A stretch of 64,000 bases of DNA, taken from NCBI RefSeq assembly GCF_016811915.1, contig NZ_CP069127.1:5404501-5468500 (forward strand), given 5' to 3'. Positions 33,123 to 41,987 of the stretch are shown in pieces. Numbering within the stretch: the first letter of the stretch is position 1; every line of letters starts with the position of its first letter. The notes beneath the pieces are model-generated. The model saw only the letters and a list, made by a program, of their open reading frames with translations. It searched no databases and had not been told where the DNA came from. The translations under genes were made by a program, and so were the position numbers. Source of the DNA: Brevibacillus choshinensis. GTDB taxonomy: Bacteria; Bacillota; Bacilli; Brevibacillales; Brevibacillaceae.

Positions 33123-35500
33123 GGTTTGGTCACCTTCCCTTCCACGCTGACGCTCGGTATGCCGATGTGGCGATGATCCGAAAACTGGTGAGAAAATTTC
33201 AGCCTCAATACGTGATCTCCGGAAACGTACGCAGCCGCCTTGTCCCCCGTCATGATGTTGTTGGCAAAAACCTTGTCAAAAGGATCGAAAGCTTTTGTCT
33301 TCCAGTTGTAGACCAGCTTGTCAAACGGCGTATTGTCATCCGACCAGGTGTACAGATACAGATTGCTTATTTGCAGCTGTTGTCCATCCCGGTTCAGGTT
33401 GACGTCAAAGCTGATGTCGCCAGCAGGCATCATGAATCCATCTCCCATGTCATCCACCGGAACTGAGCTTCCCGCCATCGTCACGTCAAACGTCCCTGCC
33501 GGGTAATACACGCGGCCGTCTTTGGCTGGCTTGATCTGCAGAGGAGACGTCACCAGTGCGATGCTGTCAGGATGAATGGCTTCCCCTTTCAGGGAGGCAT
33601 CCAAGATAGGCTCGCTCGTCCAACCTGCGATGGTTACTTGACTTGTTTGGAAGGTTCCCGCCCGTTTGAATTCCACGATTTGCGCCATGGCTTGCTCGCG
33701 TGAATTCACATTCGGATTGGCCTTTGCGTGATTCGGCACGATCAGGCCGGACAGACGCTGGTTTTGCCCTCTCCTGGACTGCATTTGTGCATCAGGCTTG
33801 AAAAGTAGCTTCACTTGGACAGTTTGGCCTGGGGCCATTTCCGGGAATTCTTGCACCTGCATGCCGGTGATGACCTTTACATCCCTGAGCGCATATTTGG
33901 TTTTGTTCGTGACGGTCCCAGTCAAGGCACCATCCCCGTACGACAAATCAGAGGCAAACTCTCCGGCATCGGAAACCGTCTGTTCCGTTGCCACCTTGCG
34001 CATGGACCAAAATTCTACATCACGAAACTGAATATCCGTATGATCCGGCTGCAGAGATGTCCAGATTCTCGGTACCTCATCGAATCGACGACTCTCCATG
34101 ATTGGCTGGGACATGCCCTGACCTGTGATGGTCACCTTGTAATCCCCGCTTGTCGGAACAAAGAACGCGGTCACTCCGGTTGCCTTGGCCAAACCGTCCC
34201 CTTTCAATTCGACATATCCTGTCTGATGAACCAGGACACCTGTTCCGCGCTGCAACGCCCCAAAGGAAAAGATACCGATGCCAGTCACTACGGATAAAAC
34301 GGGAACAATCGCCCACATATAGCTTTGCTTGCGCTTGTACCGCAGCAGATAAAAAAGGATGGGCCCTGCAATCAGGGCATAGATGCCAAAGAAGAATGCA
34401 AACCAGCCCACCTCGGGGATTTTGAGGGCCGGAATACGCTCCGCAGCTTCGCTGAGCGGCCAGATGCTATCCGTCAACGCTTCCCGGTTGCGATCCAGGG
34501 AGGATCCGAAAGCCTTAATCAGGGTATCGGCCCAAAGCTTGCTGTTCCCCGTCCAGCTGGCTACAGGCTCGGCAGCCAGATCGTAAGCCACGTAGAGGAC
34601 TTTCCCGTCTCCGACTGCCCGCGATGCGAACAAGGGCTGTTGGCTTTCCGTGTACCAGGCTTTACCGGATTTCACGGCACCTGCGCTAATCGTAAAAGGC
34701 GTGTTCAGTTCGACCGGTTTGCTTTTGTCGGCCGTCAAGCTCGCCAACGAGTTCACTTGCGTCACACCGCTGACTTCGACAGGTGAGAGATCGGCCAGAG
34801 CTCCCGCCGTTTTTTTATACTGGGCGCCACCTGCCAGAATCAGCATCCCGCCGGATTTCGTCCAGTCCCGAATCGCCTGGATTTGCTGGTCGTTTAAGGT
34901 ATCCAGCGCAAAGTTGTTCAGTAGCAGCAAATCCACCATGCGAAGCTGGTCACCCGATGCTGGCACTTGATCCGGCTTCATCGGGAGCACTTTCATCTCA
35001 TTTGAGAAGGACGCCTTTGGCAGCGCTCCCAAGAAATTGGCCGTATCCGGATCCTCTGCCAGTACCCCGACCAGCAGCGTGTCACCATTGTAGCGTCTGC
35101 CGCCAACCGGTGCCTTGACCAGGACCTTGTCCTTTTTCATCAATGCCACATACGAATCAGGGCGTACCTCAGTGCCGGGTACGGTAATCGTAATCTGCTT
35201 GGTTGCACCTTTCGCGATGGAGACGGGCTGATAATACGCCACAGAAAACGTGTTGTTTCCCCGATCTCCCGTCATGACTGCGAGGTCCCCTTCCAAATCA
35301 GGACCGTTGTTTGTCATGGTGACTTGCACAGGGACGATCCCTGTTTCCTTGTACTCGCCGCCGACTCCCGCGGTGGCCCGGAGCTGTACGGCTTCCTCTG
35401 CCCGCGCTATGGTCACCGATCCTCCCGGCATGCCCGCCGCCAGCAGCAAGCAGGCACAGATGGCGATCAGCCACCGCTTGTACTCCTTTGCCGTGTTCAT
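33119..35500 (-). CDS. Exported membrane protein, first gene of the MoxR/VWA/ABC operon
   Basis: 793 residues from ATG 35500 (GGAGGTAGGG upstream; longer frame unsupported). A signal peptide WLIAICACLLLAAGMPGGSV ends near ARAEEA. The extracellular N-terminal part has beta-rich and GATase-like segments (IRDWTKSGGMLILAGGAQYK at about 235). A central pair of helices, WFAFFFGIYALIAGPILFYL and WAIVPVLSVVTGIGIFSFGA (about 380-435), is followed by a second extracellular beta-rich domain. No catalytic residues seen. Promoter-proximal, overlaps the ABC ATPase by 4 bases; likely the outer component of the exporter complex. Confidence 0.8.
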   Translation of the reverse strand: MNTAKEYKRWLIAICACLLLAAGMPGGSVTIARAEEAVQLRATAGVGGEYKETGIVPVQVTMTNNGPDLEGDLAVMTGDRGNNTFSVAYYQPVSIAKGATKQITITVPGTEVRPDSYVALMKKDKVLVKAPVGGRRYNGDTLLVGVLAEDPDTANFLGALPKASFSNEMKVLPMKPDQVPASGDQLRMVDLLLLNNFALDTLNDQQIQAIRDWTKSGGMLILAGGAQYKKTAGALADLSPVEVSGVTQVNSLASLTADKSKPVELNTPFTISAGAVKSGKAWYTESQQPLFASRAVGDGKVLYVAYDLAAEPVASWTGNSKLWADTLIKAFGSSLDRNREALTDSIWPLSEAAERIPALKIPEVGWFAFFFGIYALIAGPILFYLLRYKRKQSYMWAIVPVLSVVTGIGIFSFGALQRGTGVLVHQTGYVELKGDGLAKATGVTAFFVPTSGDYKVTITGQGMSQPIMESRRFDEVPRIWTSLQPDHTDIQFRDVEFWSMRKVATEQTVSDAGEFASDLSYGDGALTGTVTNKTKYALRDVKVITGMQVQEFPEMAPGQTVQVKLLFKPDAQMQSRRGQNQRLSGLIVPNHAKANPNVNSREQAMAQIVEFKRAGTFQTSQVTIAGWTSEPILDASLKGEAIHPDSIALVTSPLQIKPAKDGRVYYPAGTFDVTMAGSSVPVDDMGDGFMMPAGDISFDVNLNRDGQQLQISNLYLYTWSDDNTPFDKLVYNWKTKAFDPFDKVFANNIMTGDKAAAYVSGDHVLRLKFSHQFSDHRHIGIPSVSVEGKVTKP

Positions 35501-35679
35501 TCGTTCCCTACCTCCATCGATTGTTCTCCTCGCTGTATCTCTGCCAATTTCATACATGTATAGACGATGCTCGATGTGAAAAGGCTACAAATATTTTCTA
35601 ATCGAGCGAACAACTGCGGCTCCACTTCTTCGCGAGCAGAAGTTGGTGTATTTACTTTTTTGTTTCCGCATGCTATTGT

Positions 35680-35701
35680 TATTTCGAAAATATTAGAAAT
35701 A
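35680..35701. promoter_or_regulatory. ArsR-type operator, copy 1
   Basis: Inverted repeat TATTTC-N10-GAAATA, 31 bases before the arsR-like start at 35732. The same 6-10-6 pattern occurs at 36025-36046 and, with a changed right arm, at 36100-36121, so it is probably the binding site of the encoded repressor. Confidence 0.6.
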
Positions 35702-35731
35702 CAAAAGGAACGACGACGAAGGGGGCTCACG

Positions 35732-36013
35732 GTGTTGGATAACAGCAGCGAAACCAATCAAGCAATCAAAGTGCATAGAGCCCTGGGAGAACAAACCCGC
35801 TACCGGATTATCCAAATCCTCACAAAGGAAAGCAATCTGTGTCCGGCTGATTTGGAGAGCCGACTGGAATCCGTAGCTCTTTCCACACTGTCCCATCACT
35901 TGAAGCAGCTGGCCGAGTGTGGTTTGCTCCTCTCTCAAAAAAAGGGGACCTATATTTACTACAGCTTAAACCCAGATACGCTGAAAAAATTTGCTCCCTA
36001 TTTGCTGGATTAA
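35732..36013 (+). CDS. ArsR-family transcriptional regulator
   Basis: 93 residues from GTG 35732 (GAAGGGGG upstream; the longer frame is poorly supported). Winged helix with HRALGEQTRYRIIQILTKES, CPADLESRLESVALSTLSHH (recognition helix, TLSHHLKQL) and KKGTYIYYSLN wing. It lacks the classic CxC metal site (ELCVCDL) except for one Cys before the HTH, so it may sense something other than arsenic-type metals. Its gene is flanked by matching palindromes, and the MFS pump downstream is its likely target. Confidence 0.85.
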   Translation: MLDNSSETNQAIKVHRALGEQTRYRIIQILTKESNLCPADLESRLESVALSTLSHHLKQLAECGLLLSQKKGTYIYYSLNPDTLKKFAPYLLD

Positions 36014-36020
36014 TTTTTCA

Positions 36021-36050
36021 TTTATATTTCCATGTATCTAGAAATATAAA
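36021..36050. promoter_or_regulatory. ArsR-type operator, copy 2
   Basis: Perfect 10-base arms TTTATATTTC and GAAATATAAA separated by 10 bases, core TATTTC-N10-GAAATA as in copy 1. It lies 7 bases after the arsR stop in the 140-base gap before the MFS gene. Confidence 0.65.
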
Positions 36051-36099
36051 AACAAAGTCCAACTCCTCCATCGTTCACTTTCGGCGTCGTCATCGCTAT

Positions 36100-36121
36100 T
36101 ATTTCTATATTTCTAGAATCA
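36100..36121. promoter_or_regulatory. ArsR-type operator, copy 3 (diverged)
   Basis: TATTTC-N10-GAATCA; the left arm matches copies 1 and 2, the right arm only GAA. TTCTAGAA within the spacer is palindromic. It lies 33 bases before the MFS start at 36154. Confidence 0.45.
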
Positions 36122-36153
36122 TAAAATAATTAGAAAGAAAGAGGTTGGTACAC

Positions 36154-37335
36154 ATGTCGAAAGGTTGGAAGATTTACATTCTCGCCCTGATCAGCTTTTT
36201 GGTTGGAACATCGGAATACATCATCGCGGGCATTCTTGACAAGATTTCTGCCAGCTTGTCTATTTCGGTCGTCGCCGCTGGTCAGCTGATTACGGTTTTC
36301 TCCCTCGTCTACGGTCTGGGCACTCCTGTCTTGATTGCCTTGACGGCGCATTGGGAACGGCGCAAGCTGCTTCTTTACGCACTTGGTCTCTTTGTCCTGG
36401 CTAATGGCCTTGCCTTTGCTCTTCCCGGTTACGGCTTGTTTATTGGCGCTCGCATCCTGATGGCTCTCGGTGCCGGTGTTGTCGTTGTCACTGCTTTGAC
36501 GGTTGCCGCAAAAATTGCCCCGCAAGGCAAACAGGCGAGCGCCATCGCTACGGTCGTGATGGGCTTTACTGCTTCTCTGATCGTCGGCGTGCCTGTCGGG
36601 AGAATGGTCGCCGCTGCCTACGACTGGAAAGTGATCTTTGGCGGGATTGGCGCTCTCGGATTGCTGGCCATGCTGATCATTTCCCTCACAATCCCCAAAA
36701 CTCAAGGCGATGCCCCGATTCCTTTGCGTGAACAAATGGCTCTGCTCAAACATCCCAGGATCTTTCTGTCACTGTGCGTCAGCTTTTTTTGGCTGGGAGG
36801 ATATTCGCTTGCCTATACGTATATCGCCCCGTATTTGCTGACCGTCACGGGGATGAACGAGGGCACGCTAAATACAGCGTTGCTTGCATTCGGCATCGCG
36901 AGCTTGATCGGTTCAAAATTGGGCGGATACAGTGCCGATCATTGGGGCGTCTATCGCACTCTGCTATCTGGCATGGTCTTGCATATCGTCACACTGCTCT
37001 CCCTCAGCATCGCGACTCATTCTCCCGTCTTCGTCTTTGCTTTGCTGATCCTGTGGTCATTCGCAGCTTGGTCTTCCGGACCTACGCAGCAGTACCACTT
37101 GGTCACCCTGGCGCCTGCATCCTCCGGCATCATGCTGAGCCTCAACAGTTCCGTGATGCAGCTCTCCATGGCGGCTGGAGCAGGGATTGGAGGCATTGTC
37201 GTCGACAGAATTTCCCTGCAATCGGTTACGTGGATCGGGGGCCTTGTGGTTGCCATCGCACTCGCCATCATCTATGCTGTGTACCGTCCCTCGAGGGCAG
37301 AGAGCGTAAGATCCGACAGCATGCACCAGGCGTAA
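36154..37335 (+). CDS. MFS transporter (AraJ/YdhP-like)
   Basis: 393 residues from ATG 36154 with AAAGAGG 9 bases upstream. Twelve hydrophobic segments; DHA-type features include FLVGTSEYIIAGILDKISAS in helix 1 (the E of the SEY(I) sugar-efflux/AraJ signature) and HWERRKLLLYALG in the loop 2-3 region (motif A). Loop 6-7 is charged and short. Members export drugs or small organic molecules by proton exchange. Preceded by the ArsR gene and its operators and followed by a strong terminator, so it is probably a repressor-controlled pump. Confidence 0.87.
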   Translation: MSKGWKIYILALISFLVGTSEYIIAGILDKISASLSISVVAAGQLITVFSLVYGLGTPVLIALTAHWERRKLLLYALGLFVLANGLAFALPGYGLFIGARILMALGAGVVVVTALTVAAKIAPQGKQASAIATVVMGFTASLIVGVPVGRMVAAAYDWKVIFGGIGALGLLAMLIISLTIPKTQGDAPIPLREQMALLKHPRIFLSLCVSFFWLGGYSLAYTYIAPYLLTVTGMNEGTLNTALLAFGIASLIGSKLGGYSADHWGVYRTLLSGMVLHIVTLLSLSIATHSPVFVFALLILWSFAAWSSGPTQQYHLVTLAPASSGIMLSLNSSVMQLSMAAGAGIGGIVVDRISLQSVTWIGGLVVAIALAIIYAVYRPSRAESVRSDSMHQA

Positions 37336-37369
37336 TTGCCGAAAGGGCAGCCTGCTGCGGAAAGACAGG

Positions 37370-37412
37370 AAAAAGCCTTTGTTCGGTCCGCTGCGCCGAG
37401 CGAAGGCTTTTT
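37370..37412. terminator. Bidirectional terminator between MFS and proline dehydrogenase genes
   Basis: Stem AAAAAGCCTT/AAGGCTTTTT (37370-37379, 37403-37412) with T-runs in both directions, between the convergent MFS and proline dehydrogenase genes. Confidence 0.85.
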
Positions 37413-37429
37413 GACTTTTTTGATCGTTT

Positions 37430-38386
37430 TCAATACCCCATGTCGGCTGTTCGAGATGGATCAAACATATCCGCGATCGCCTTGTGGATATTCGGCGGGT
37501 ACTCCGCGATCCGATGGCACAGATACAGGTACCACTCTTTCCCGTAGGTGAGATACAAGCGAACTGGAAATCCCTTTTGCTGCAAGCCCTGCGCCAGCTC
37601 GGGGCGAACGCCGTAGAGCAGCTCCAGCTCTGCTTGTGAATGGCTCAAGTAATCTCGCTGCAGCAGCTCGTCAACCATGCCCTGATCATGAGTGGCGAAC
37701 GCACAGGCATGCCCCTCCTCCATGCACATCTCGGCAAGCTGAAGATAGCGTTCGTTCAGCTCAGTGGAGCGCGCCAATGCTATGTCCCGCGACTCCATGA
37801 ACGCACCCTTGACCAGGCGAATTTTTCCTGGCAATGCCAATACGCGTTTGAGGTCCTCCACCGAACGATGCAGATGGGCCTGAATCGTGATGCCGACATT
37901 TTCGTGACGATGTGCCAGGCGTTCATACAGCGCAAGGATGGCCTCTGTCTTCGATGACTCCTCCATGCTGATCATCAGGTAATGACCTTTGTACGCCGCC
38001 GCTGCTGCCATTTCCTCCACATGAGCAAAAGCCAGCTGTGGATTCACCAGAAGACCTACATGCGACAGATCAAAAGAGATGCCAGCAGGTTGTCTCAGCG
38101 CTGCGCAATCGTCGATGACAGCCATCAGCTCCTCTTTCGCCTGCTCGCACGCTTTTGCATCGGTTGTGTTTTCTCCCATGTACTCGACGGAAAGACGGTA
38201 ACCCCTCGCTTCCAGATGCTCTGCCCGTGACAATGCTTCCTGGCGGGTCTCTCCTGTCACATAGCGCTTGGCTGCCGAGAGCAGCAGCGGGTACAGCGTG
38301 CTGGAACCCAAAACCTTCTCTTTCAATCCTTCGTCGCGGGCGATCGTTCGCAGGACCTCCGCCGTCATTTGCTCATCACTGAACAT
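37430..38386 (-). CDS. Proline dehydrogenase
   Basis: 318 residues from ATG 38386 (GGGAG 7 bases upstream). A PutA-like FAD barrel: RLSVEYMGENTTD near residue 80, SFDLSHVGLLVNPQLAF, ISMEESSKTEAILALYERL, VGITIQAHLHRSVEDL, RLVKGAFMESRDIA, CAFATHDQGMVDEL, and FPVRLYLTYGKEWYLYLCHR (substrate arginines). It oxidises L-proline to pyrroline-5-carboxylate and passes electrons to quinone. No pyrroline-5-carboxylate dehydrogenase is adjacent. Likely monofunctional PutB/FadM type. Confidence 0.9.
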   Translation of the reverse strand: MFSDEQMTAEVLRTIARDEGLKEKVLGSSTLYPLLLSAAKRYVTGETRQEALSRAEHLEARGYRLSVEYMGENTTDAKACEQAKEELMAVIDDCAALRQPAGISFDLSHVGLLVNPQLAFAHVEEMAAAAAYKGHYLMISMEESSKTEAILALYERLAHRHENVGITIQAHLHRSVEDLKRVLALPGKIRLVKGAFMESRDIALARSTELNERYLQLAEMCMEEGHACAFATHDQGMVDELLQRDYLSHSQAELELLYGVRPELAQGLQQKGFPVRLYLTYGKEWYLYLCHRIAEYPPNIHKAIADMFDPSRTADMGY

Positions 38387-38510
38387 GTCTCTATCTCCCT
38401 TCGTGCCACGCAGGCTTCTCTCTATCCACCCTACCATGGTAAGCTGAAGACGATTAGATCCAGTTTGCCGTCATTTAGACAGATCCAGTTTGCGAGGAGG
38501 TCCCTTTTGC

Positions 38511-39941
38511 TTGGCATGGGTAATGATTGATCGAGAAAAGCCGGTTCCTTTGATCCGACAGCTATATACAGAATTGTGCGCCATCATCTTGCGCGGAGAT
38601 TGGGAGGCTGGCCAAAAGCTGCCGTCGACACGCAAGCTGGCTGAAGAGCTGCAGATTTCCCGCAACGTCGCGGTAGAGGCGTACGAGCAACTGTACGCGG
38701 AAGGCTACATCGAGAGCAGGCAAGGGTCGGGCTACTACGTCTCAGCCGGAATCTATCTGGAGCAGCATGCCCGGCATATAGAAGTTCTTTCGACAAGAGA
38801 AATTCCAGTCGATTCTGCCTCCCAGACGATCGATTTTCGCTCAGGGGTGCCTGCCTTGGAGCATTTTCCCCGGACGACATGGGGCAAGATCGTCCAGCGC
38901 GTCTGTCAGGAAGCTCCCCTCTCCGCTTTTGGATACGGTCGTCCCGAGGGTCGCTTCGAGCTGCGCCAGGTGATCAGCCGTTACCTGTACCGCACGCGTG
39001 GCGTCCAGTGCAAGCCCGAGCAGATCGTCATTACATCCGGAGCTACCCAAGCGCTCACACTGATTGCAAAGGTGCTTTTGACAAGCGGCAGCCGCGTCGT
39101 GATCGAAGACCCCATTACGCAGGACATCCAAACCATCTTCAAGACAGCGGGCGCTGTGCTGCTGCCTGTCCCTGCCGATGAGTTCGGGCTCGTCACGGAT
39201 CAGCTGCCAGATCCCCATGCTTCATCGCCCAGCTTTGTCTTCGTCACGCCTTCGCATCAATTTCCTTTGGGCGGCACACTGCCGATCAAGCGTCGTCTGC
39301 AGCTGATCCGTTACGCCCGCGAGTCAGGCAGTTACATCGTCGAGGACGATTACGACAGCGAGTTTCGCTACGACAGTCCACCGATCAGCTCCCTCCAAGG
39401 CTTGGCTGAGGAGCGAGTCATCTACATCGGTTCGTTCAGCAAGATTCTTTCCCCTGGGCTGAGGCTCGGCTATCTCGTCCTGCCCCTCGACCTGGTCGAA
39501 CGCTACCAAAGCGCCAAGTGGTTTTCCGATCTGCACACCCCTACCATCGAACAGCTTGCACTCGCCGTTTTCATTGAGGAAGGTCATCTGGAAAAGTACA
39601 TCAATCGGGTGAAAAAAGTGTACCGAAAACGCAGACAAACGCTTTGCGAGGCACTGGAACGGGCGTTTTCCGAGACGGGGAACATTCGCATACTGGGGGC
39701 ATCCGCTGGCCTTCACATTGTGGTCTCCTTTGCCGGCATCCGCTTTTCTCCCGTGCTGCTGAATCAGCTGGAGAACACTGGCGTACGCGTCTATCCTGTT
39801 GAGGAACATGCGTTATCCCCCGGCAGACATACCGACAAGCTGATCATCGGGTATGGAAACGTGTCAGAGCAACAGATCGAGGAAGGTGTCCGAAGGCTCT
39901 ACTCCGTTCTTTCCTCGGTCGAAAATGCAGCCGGCGTTTGA
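38511..39941 (+). CDS. MocR/GabR-type PLP-dependent transcriptional regulator
   Basis: 476 residues from TTG 38511 (AGGAGG 10 bases upstream); ATG 38523 is the alternative. An N-terminal GntR winged helix (DWEAGQKLPSTRKLAEELQI, SRNVAVEAYEQLYAEGYIES) is joined by a linker to an aminotransferase-like domain with VITSGATQALTLIAK, FVFVTPSHQFPLGG, and the PLP lysine in YIGSFSKILSPGLRLGY. It would sense an amino compound and control nearby genes; divergent proline dehydrogenase is a plausible target, by inference. Confidence 0.88.
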   Translation: MAWVMIDREKPVPLIRQLYTELCAIILRGDWEAGQKLPSTRKLAEELQISRNVAVEAYEQLYAEGYIESRQGSGYYVSAGIYLEQHARHIEVLSTREIPVDSASQTIDFRSGVPALEHFPRTTWGKIVQRVCQEAPLSAFGYGRPEGRFELRQVISRYLYRTRGVQCKPEQIVITSGATQALTLIAKVLLTSGSRVVIEDPITQDIQTIFKTAGAVLLPVPADEFGLVTDQLPDPHASSPSFVFVTPSHQFPLGGTLPIKRRLQLIRYARESGSYIVEDDYDSEFRYDSPPISSLQGLAEERVIYIGSFSKILSPGLRLGYLVLPLDLVERYQSAKWFSDLHTPTIEQLALAVFIEEGHLEKYINRVKKVYRKRRQTLCEALERAFSETGNIRILGASAGLHIVVSFAGIRFSPVLLNQLENTGVRVYPVEEHALSPGRHTDKLIIGYGNVSEQQIEEGVRRLYSVLSSVENAAGV

Positions 39942-39970
39942 AATGGCTGAGCTCCTCTGGCCAGACATAG

Positions 39971-40011
39971 CAAAACGGCCCAAGTCCAGTAGTTTCAATG
40001 GACGAAGGCCG
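39971..40011 (-). terminator. Terminator of mqo
   Basis: On the minus strand a CGGCC...GGCCG stem with inner GTCCA/TGGAC, followed by GTTTTG. It lies between the mqo stop (40043) and the MocR stop. Confidence 0.7.
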
Positions 40012-40042
40012 CTTCCCTTTGTTTCATTATTGATCATGCTGA

Positions 40043-41539
40043 CTAGACGAGTGCCAGTTCATTGGTTAGACCAAGCGCCCGCCCTGTAGACGTATGAATT
40101 TCCTCGATCAGTTCTGGGTGTTGCAATAGTGACAAGCCATAAGAAGGAATCATTTCTTTGATTTTCGGTTCCCACGCTGCCAACTCTTGCGGGAAGCATC
40201 TTTTGATGACCTCAAGCATGACGGAAACCGCGGTGGAAGCACCCGGAGAAGCCCCGAGCAATGCGGCTACCGAACCATCGGCTGCGCTAATTACTTCCGT
40301 ACCAAATTGCAGCGTTCCTTTGCCAGCTGCGGTATCTTTGATTACTTGCACACGTTGACCTGCTACCACGGTATCCCAATCCTCGCTTTTCGCGTTCGGG
40401 ATGAACTCGCGAAGCTCTTCCATACGCTGTTCTTTCGATAGCATGACTTGCTGGATCAGGTATTTGGTCAATGGAACGTTTTTGGCGCCAGCTGCCAGCA
40501 TCGTGAAGACATTGTCCGGTTTTACGGAACCTAGCAAGTCAAATAGGGAACCGGTTTTCAAGAACTTTGGCGAAAAGCCGGCAAACGGTCCAAAGAGCAG
40601 CGATTTTTGGTTCTCGATGAATCTTGTGTCAAGATGCGGAACAGACATTGGAGGCGCACCGACCTTGGCTTTCCCATACACTTTTGCGTGATGCTGGGCT
40701 ACAACCTCCGGATTCTTACATACCATGAACAGTCCGCTAACCGGGAAGCCTCCAATATGTTTTCCTTCAGGGATACCTGTTTTTTGCAGCAGTGGCAGGC
40801 TTCCCCCACCGCCACCGATAAAGACGAATTTTGCCTGATGATGCTCAACCAGACCGCTCTCGACATTGATCACTTTCAAATCCCACAAGCCGTCGTTCGT
40901 ACGGCTGATATCTTCTACACTGTGTTTGTATCTGACATCGACGTTTTTGCTTTGCAAGTGGTCAAACAACATGCGTGTCAAAGAGCCAAAGTTGACATCC
41001 GTACCAGATTCGATTCTCGTTGCCGCGATCGGCTCGTTCGAATCCCGGCCATCCATAATCAGCGGGATCCATTCCTTCAGTTTTTGAGGGTTATCGGAGA
41101 ATTCCATCCCTTGAAACAAAGGATTGTTAGACAGTGCTTCAAAACGTTTTTTCAAAAACGATACGTTTTGTTCCCCTTGAACCAAACTCAAATGAGGCAA
41201 TGGCATGATGAATTCATGCGGGTTACGGATCAGATTGCTGTTTACAAGATAAGACCAAAACTGTTTGGAAACCTGATACTCTTCATTGATTTTCAAAGCT
41301 TTGCTCACATCAATGGATCCATCCGGTTTTTCGACGGTGTAATTGAGCTCACACAGTGCTGCGTGCCCCGTACCGGCATTGTTCCATTCGTTAGAGCTTT
41401 CCTCTCCTGCGCTTGCGAGCTTTTCAAACACTGTGATTTTCCAGTCCGGTACTAATTCTTTCAGCAGCGTTCCCAAAGTCGCACTCATGATTCCGGCACC
41501 AATTAAGATAACGTCTGTTTTAGATTGTCTGTTACTCAT
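40043..41539 (-). CDS. mqo: Malate:quinone oxidoreductase
   Basis: 498 residues from ATG 41539 (TTAGGA upstream; the open frame extends to 41647 without a site). FAD-binding ILIGAGIMSATLGTLLKELV at the start, NNAGTGHAALCELNYT, GGGGGSLPLLQKTGIPEGKH and a GGFPVSGLFMVC motif, all characteristic of Mqo. It oxidises malate to oxaloacetate and reduces the membrane quinone. Single-gene unit with palindromes in the 448-base upstream region. Confidence 0.95.
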   Translation of the reverse strand: MSNRQSKTDVILIGAGIMSATLGTLLKELVPDWKITVFEKLASAGEESSNEWNNAGTGHAALCELNYTVEKPDGSIDVSKALKINEEYQVSKQFWSYLVNSNLIRNPHEFIMPLPHLSLVQGEQNVSFLKKRFEALSNNPLFQGMEFSDNPQKLKEWIPLIMDGRDSNEPIAATRIESGTDVNFGSLTRMLFDHLQSKNVDVRYKHSVEDISRTNDGLWDLKVINVESGLVEHHQAKFVFIGGGGGSLPLLQKTGIPEGKHIGGFPVSGLFMVCKNPEVVAQHHAKVYGKAKVGAPPMSVPHLDTRFIENQKSLLFGPFAGFSPKFLKTGSLFDLLGSVKPDNVFTMLAAGAKNVPLTKYLIQQVMLSKEQRMEELREFIPNAKSEDWDTVVAGQRVQVIKDTAAGKGTLQFGTEVISAADGSVAALLGASPGASTAVSVMLEVIKRCFPQELAAWEPKIKEMIPSYGLSLLQHPELIEEIHTSTGRALGLTNELALV

Positions 41540-41656
41540 TTTTACCGTCCTAACTCGCTGATATTTGAAGAAAAGATACCAGGTGCTCCTGCAAGGGCAC
41601 AACGCCAAGCAAGGGTGCAACCTAGTCACACACCTTTTCTGGATCAATGATAACCT

Positions 41657-41676
41657 GTTAATAGTGTAACACTATT
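41657..41676. promoter_or_regulatory. Overlapping palindromes upstream of mqo
   Basis: TGTTA-N6-TAACA (41657-41672) overlaps AATAGTGT-A-ACACTATT (41660-41676), a perfect odd-length palindrome, about 120 bases upstream of the mqo start. Probably an operator in the 448-base gap 41540-41987. Besides it and the terminator below, that gap shows no gene; the rest is AT-rich. Confidence 0.4.
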
Positions 41677-41800
41677 GCTTATAGAATAAAATATTTGCTA
41701 TTAAATGCTAGTAAAAAGCTATACAAAAGTCTCAAAATTTTAGTAATGACATACTCTTGCAGATAAGCTGCGAGACCCTCTCCACTCCCCTGCAAACACA

Positions 41801-41849
41801 ATAAAACCAAGGCCTTTGCCCGACTGCACGAGGGGGCGTGGCTTTGGTT
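41801..41849 (-). terminator. Terminator after the MFS gene at 41988
   Basis: Stem AACCAAGGCC/GGCTTTGGTT (41805-41814, 41840-41849, one G-T pair), followed by TTTTATT on the minus strand, downstream of the MFS stop. Confidence 0.65.
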
Positions 41850-41987
41850 CCTTCGTCCCGAAGTTAGTTTATTTTGGATATTCCTTTTTCCATTCGTCGA
41901 AGGGGAAGCGCTGCCAGTTGTTGCTGCATATGGAATATTGCTTTGTCCCACACCTTTTTTTGGCTTCTCTCTCCTTTATCGTCTCCC

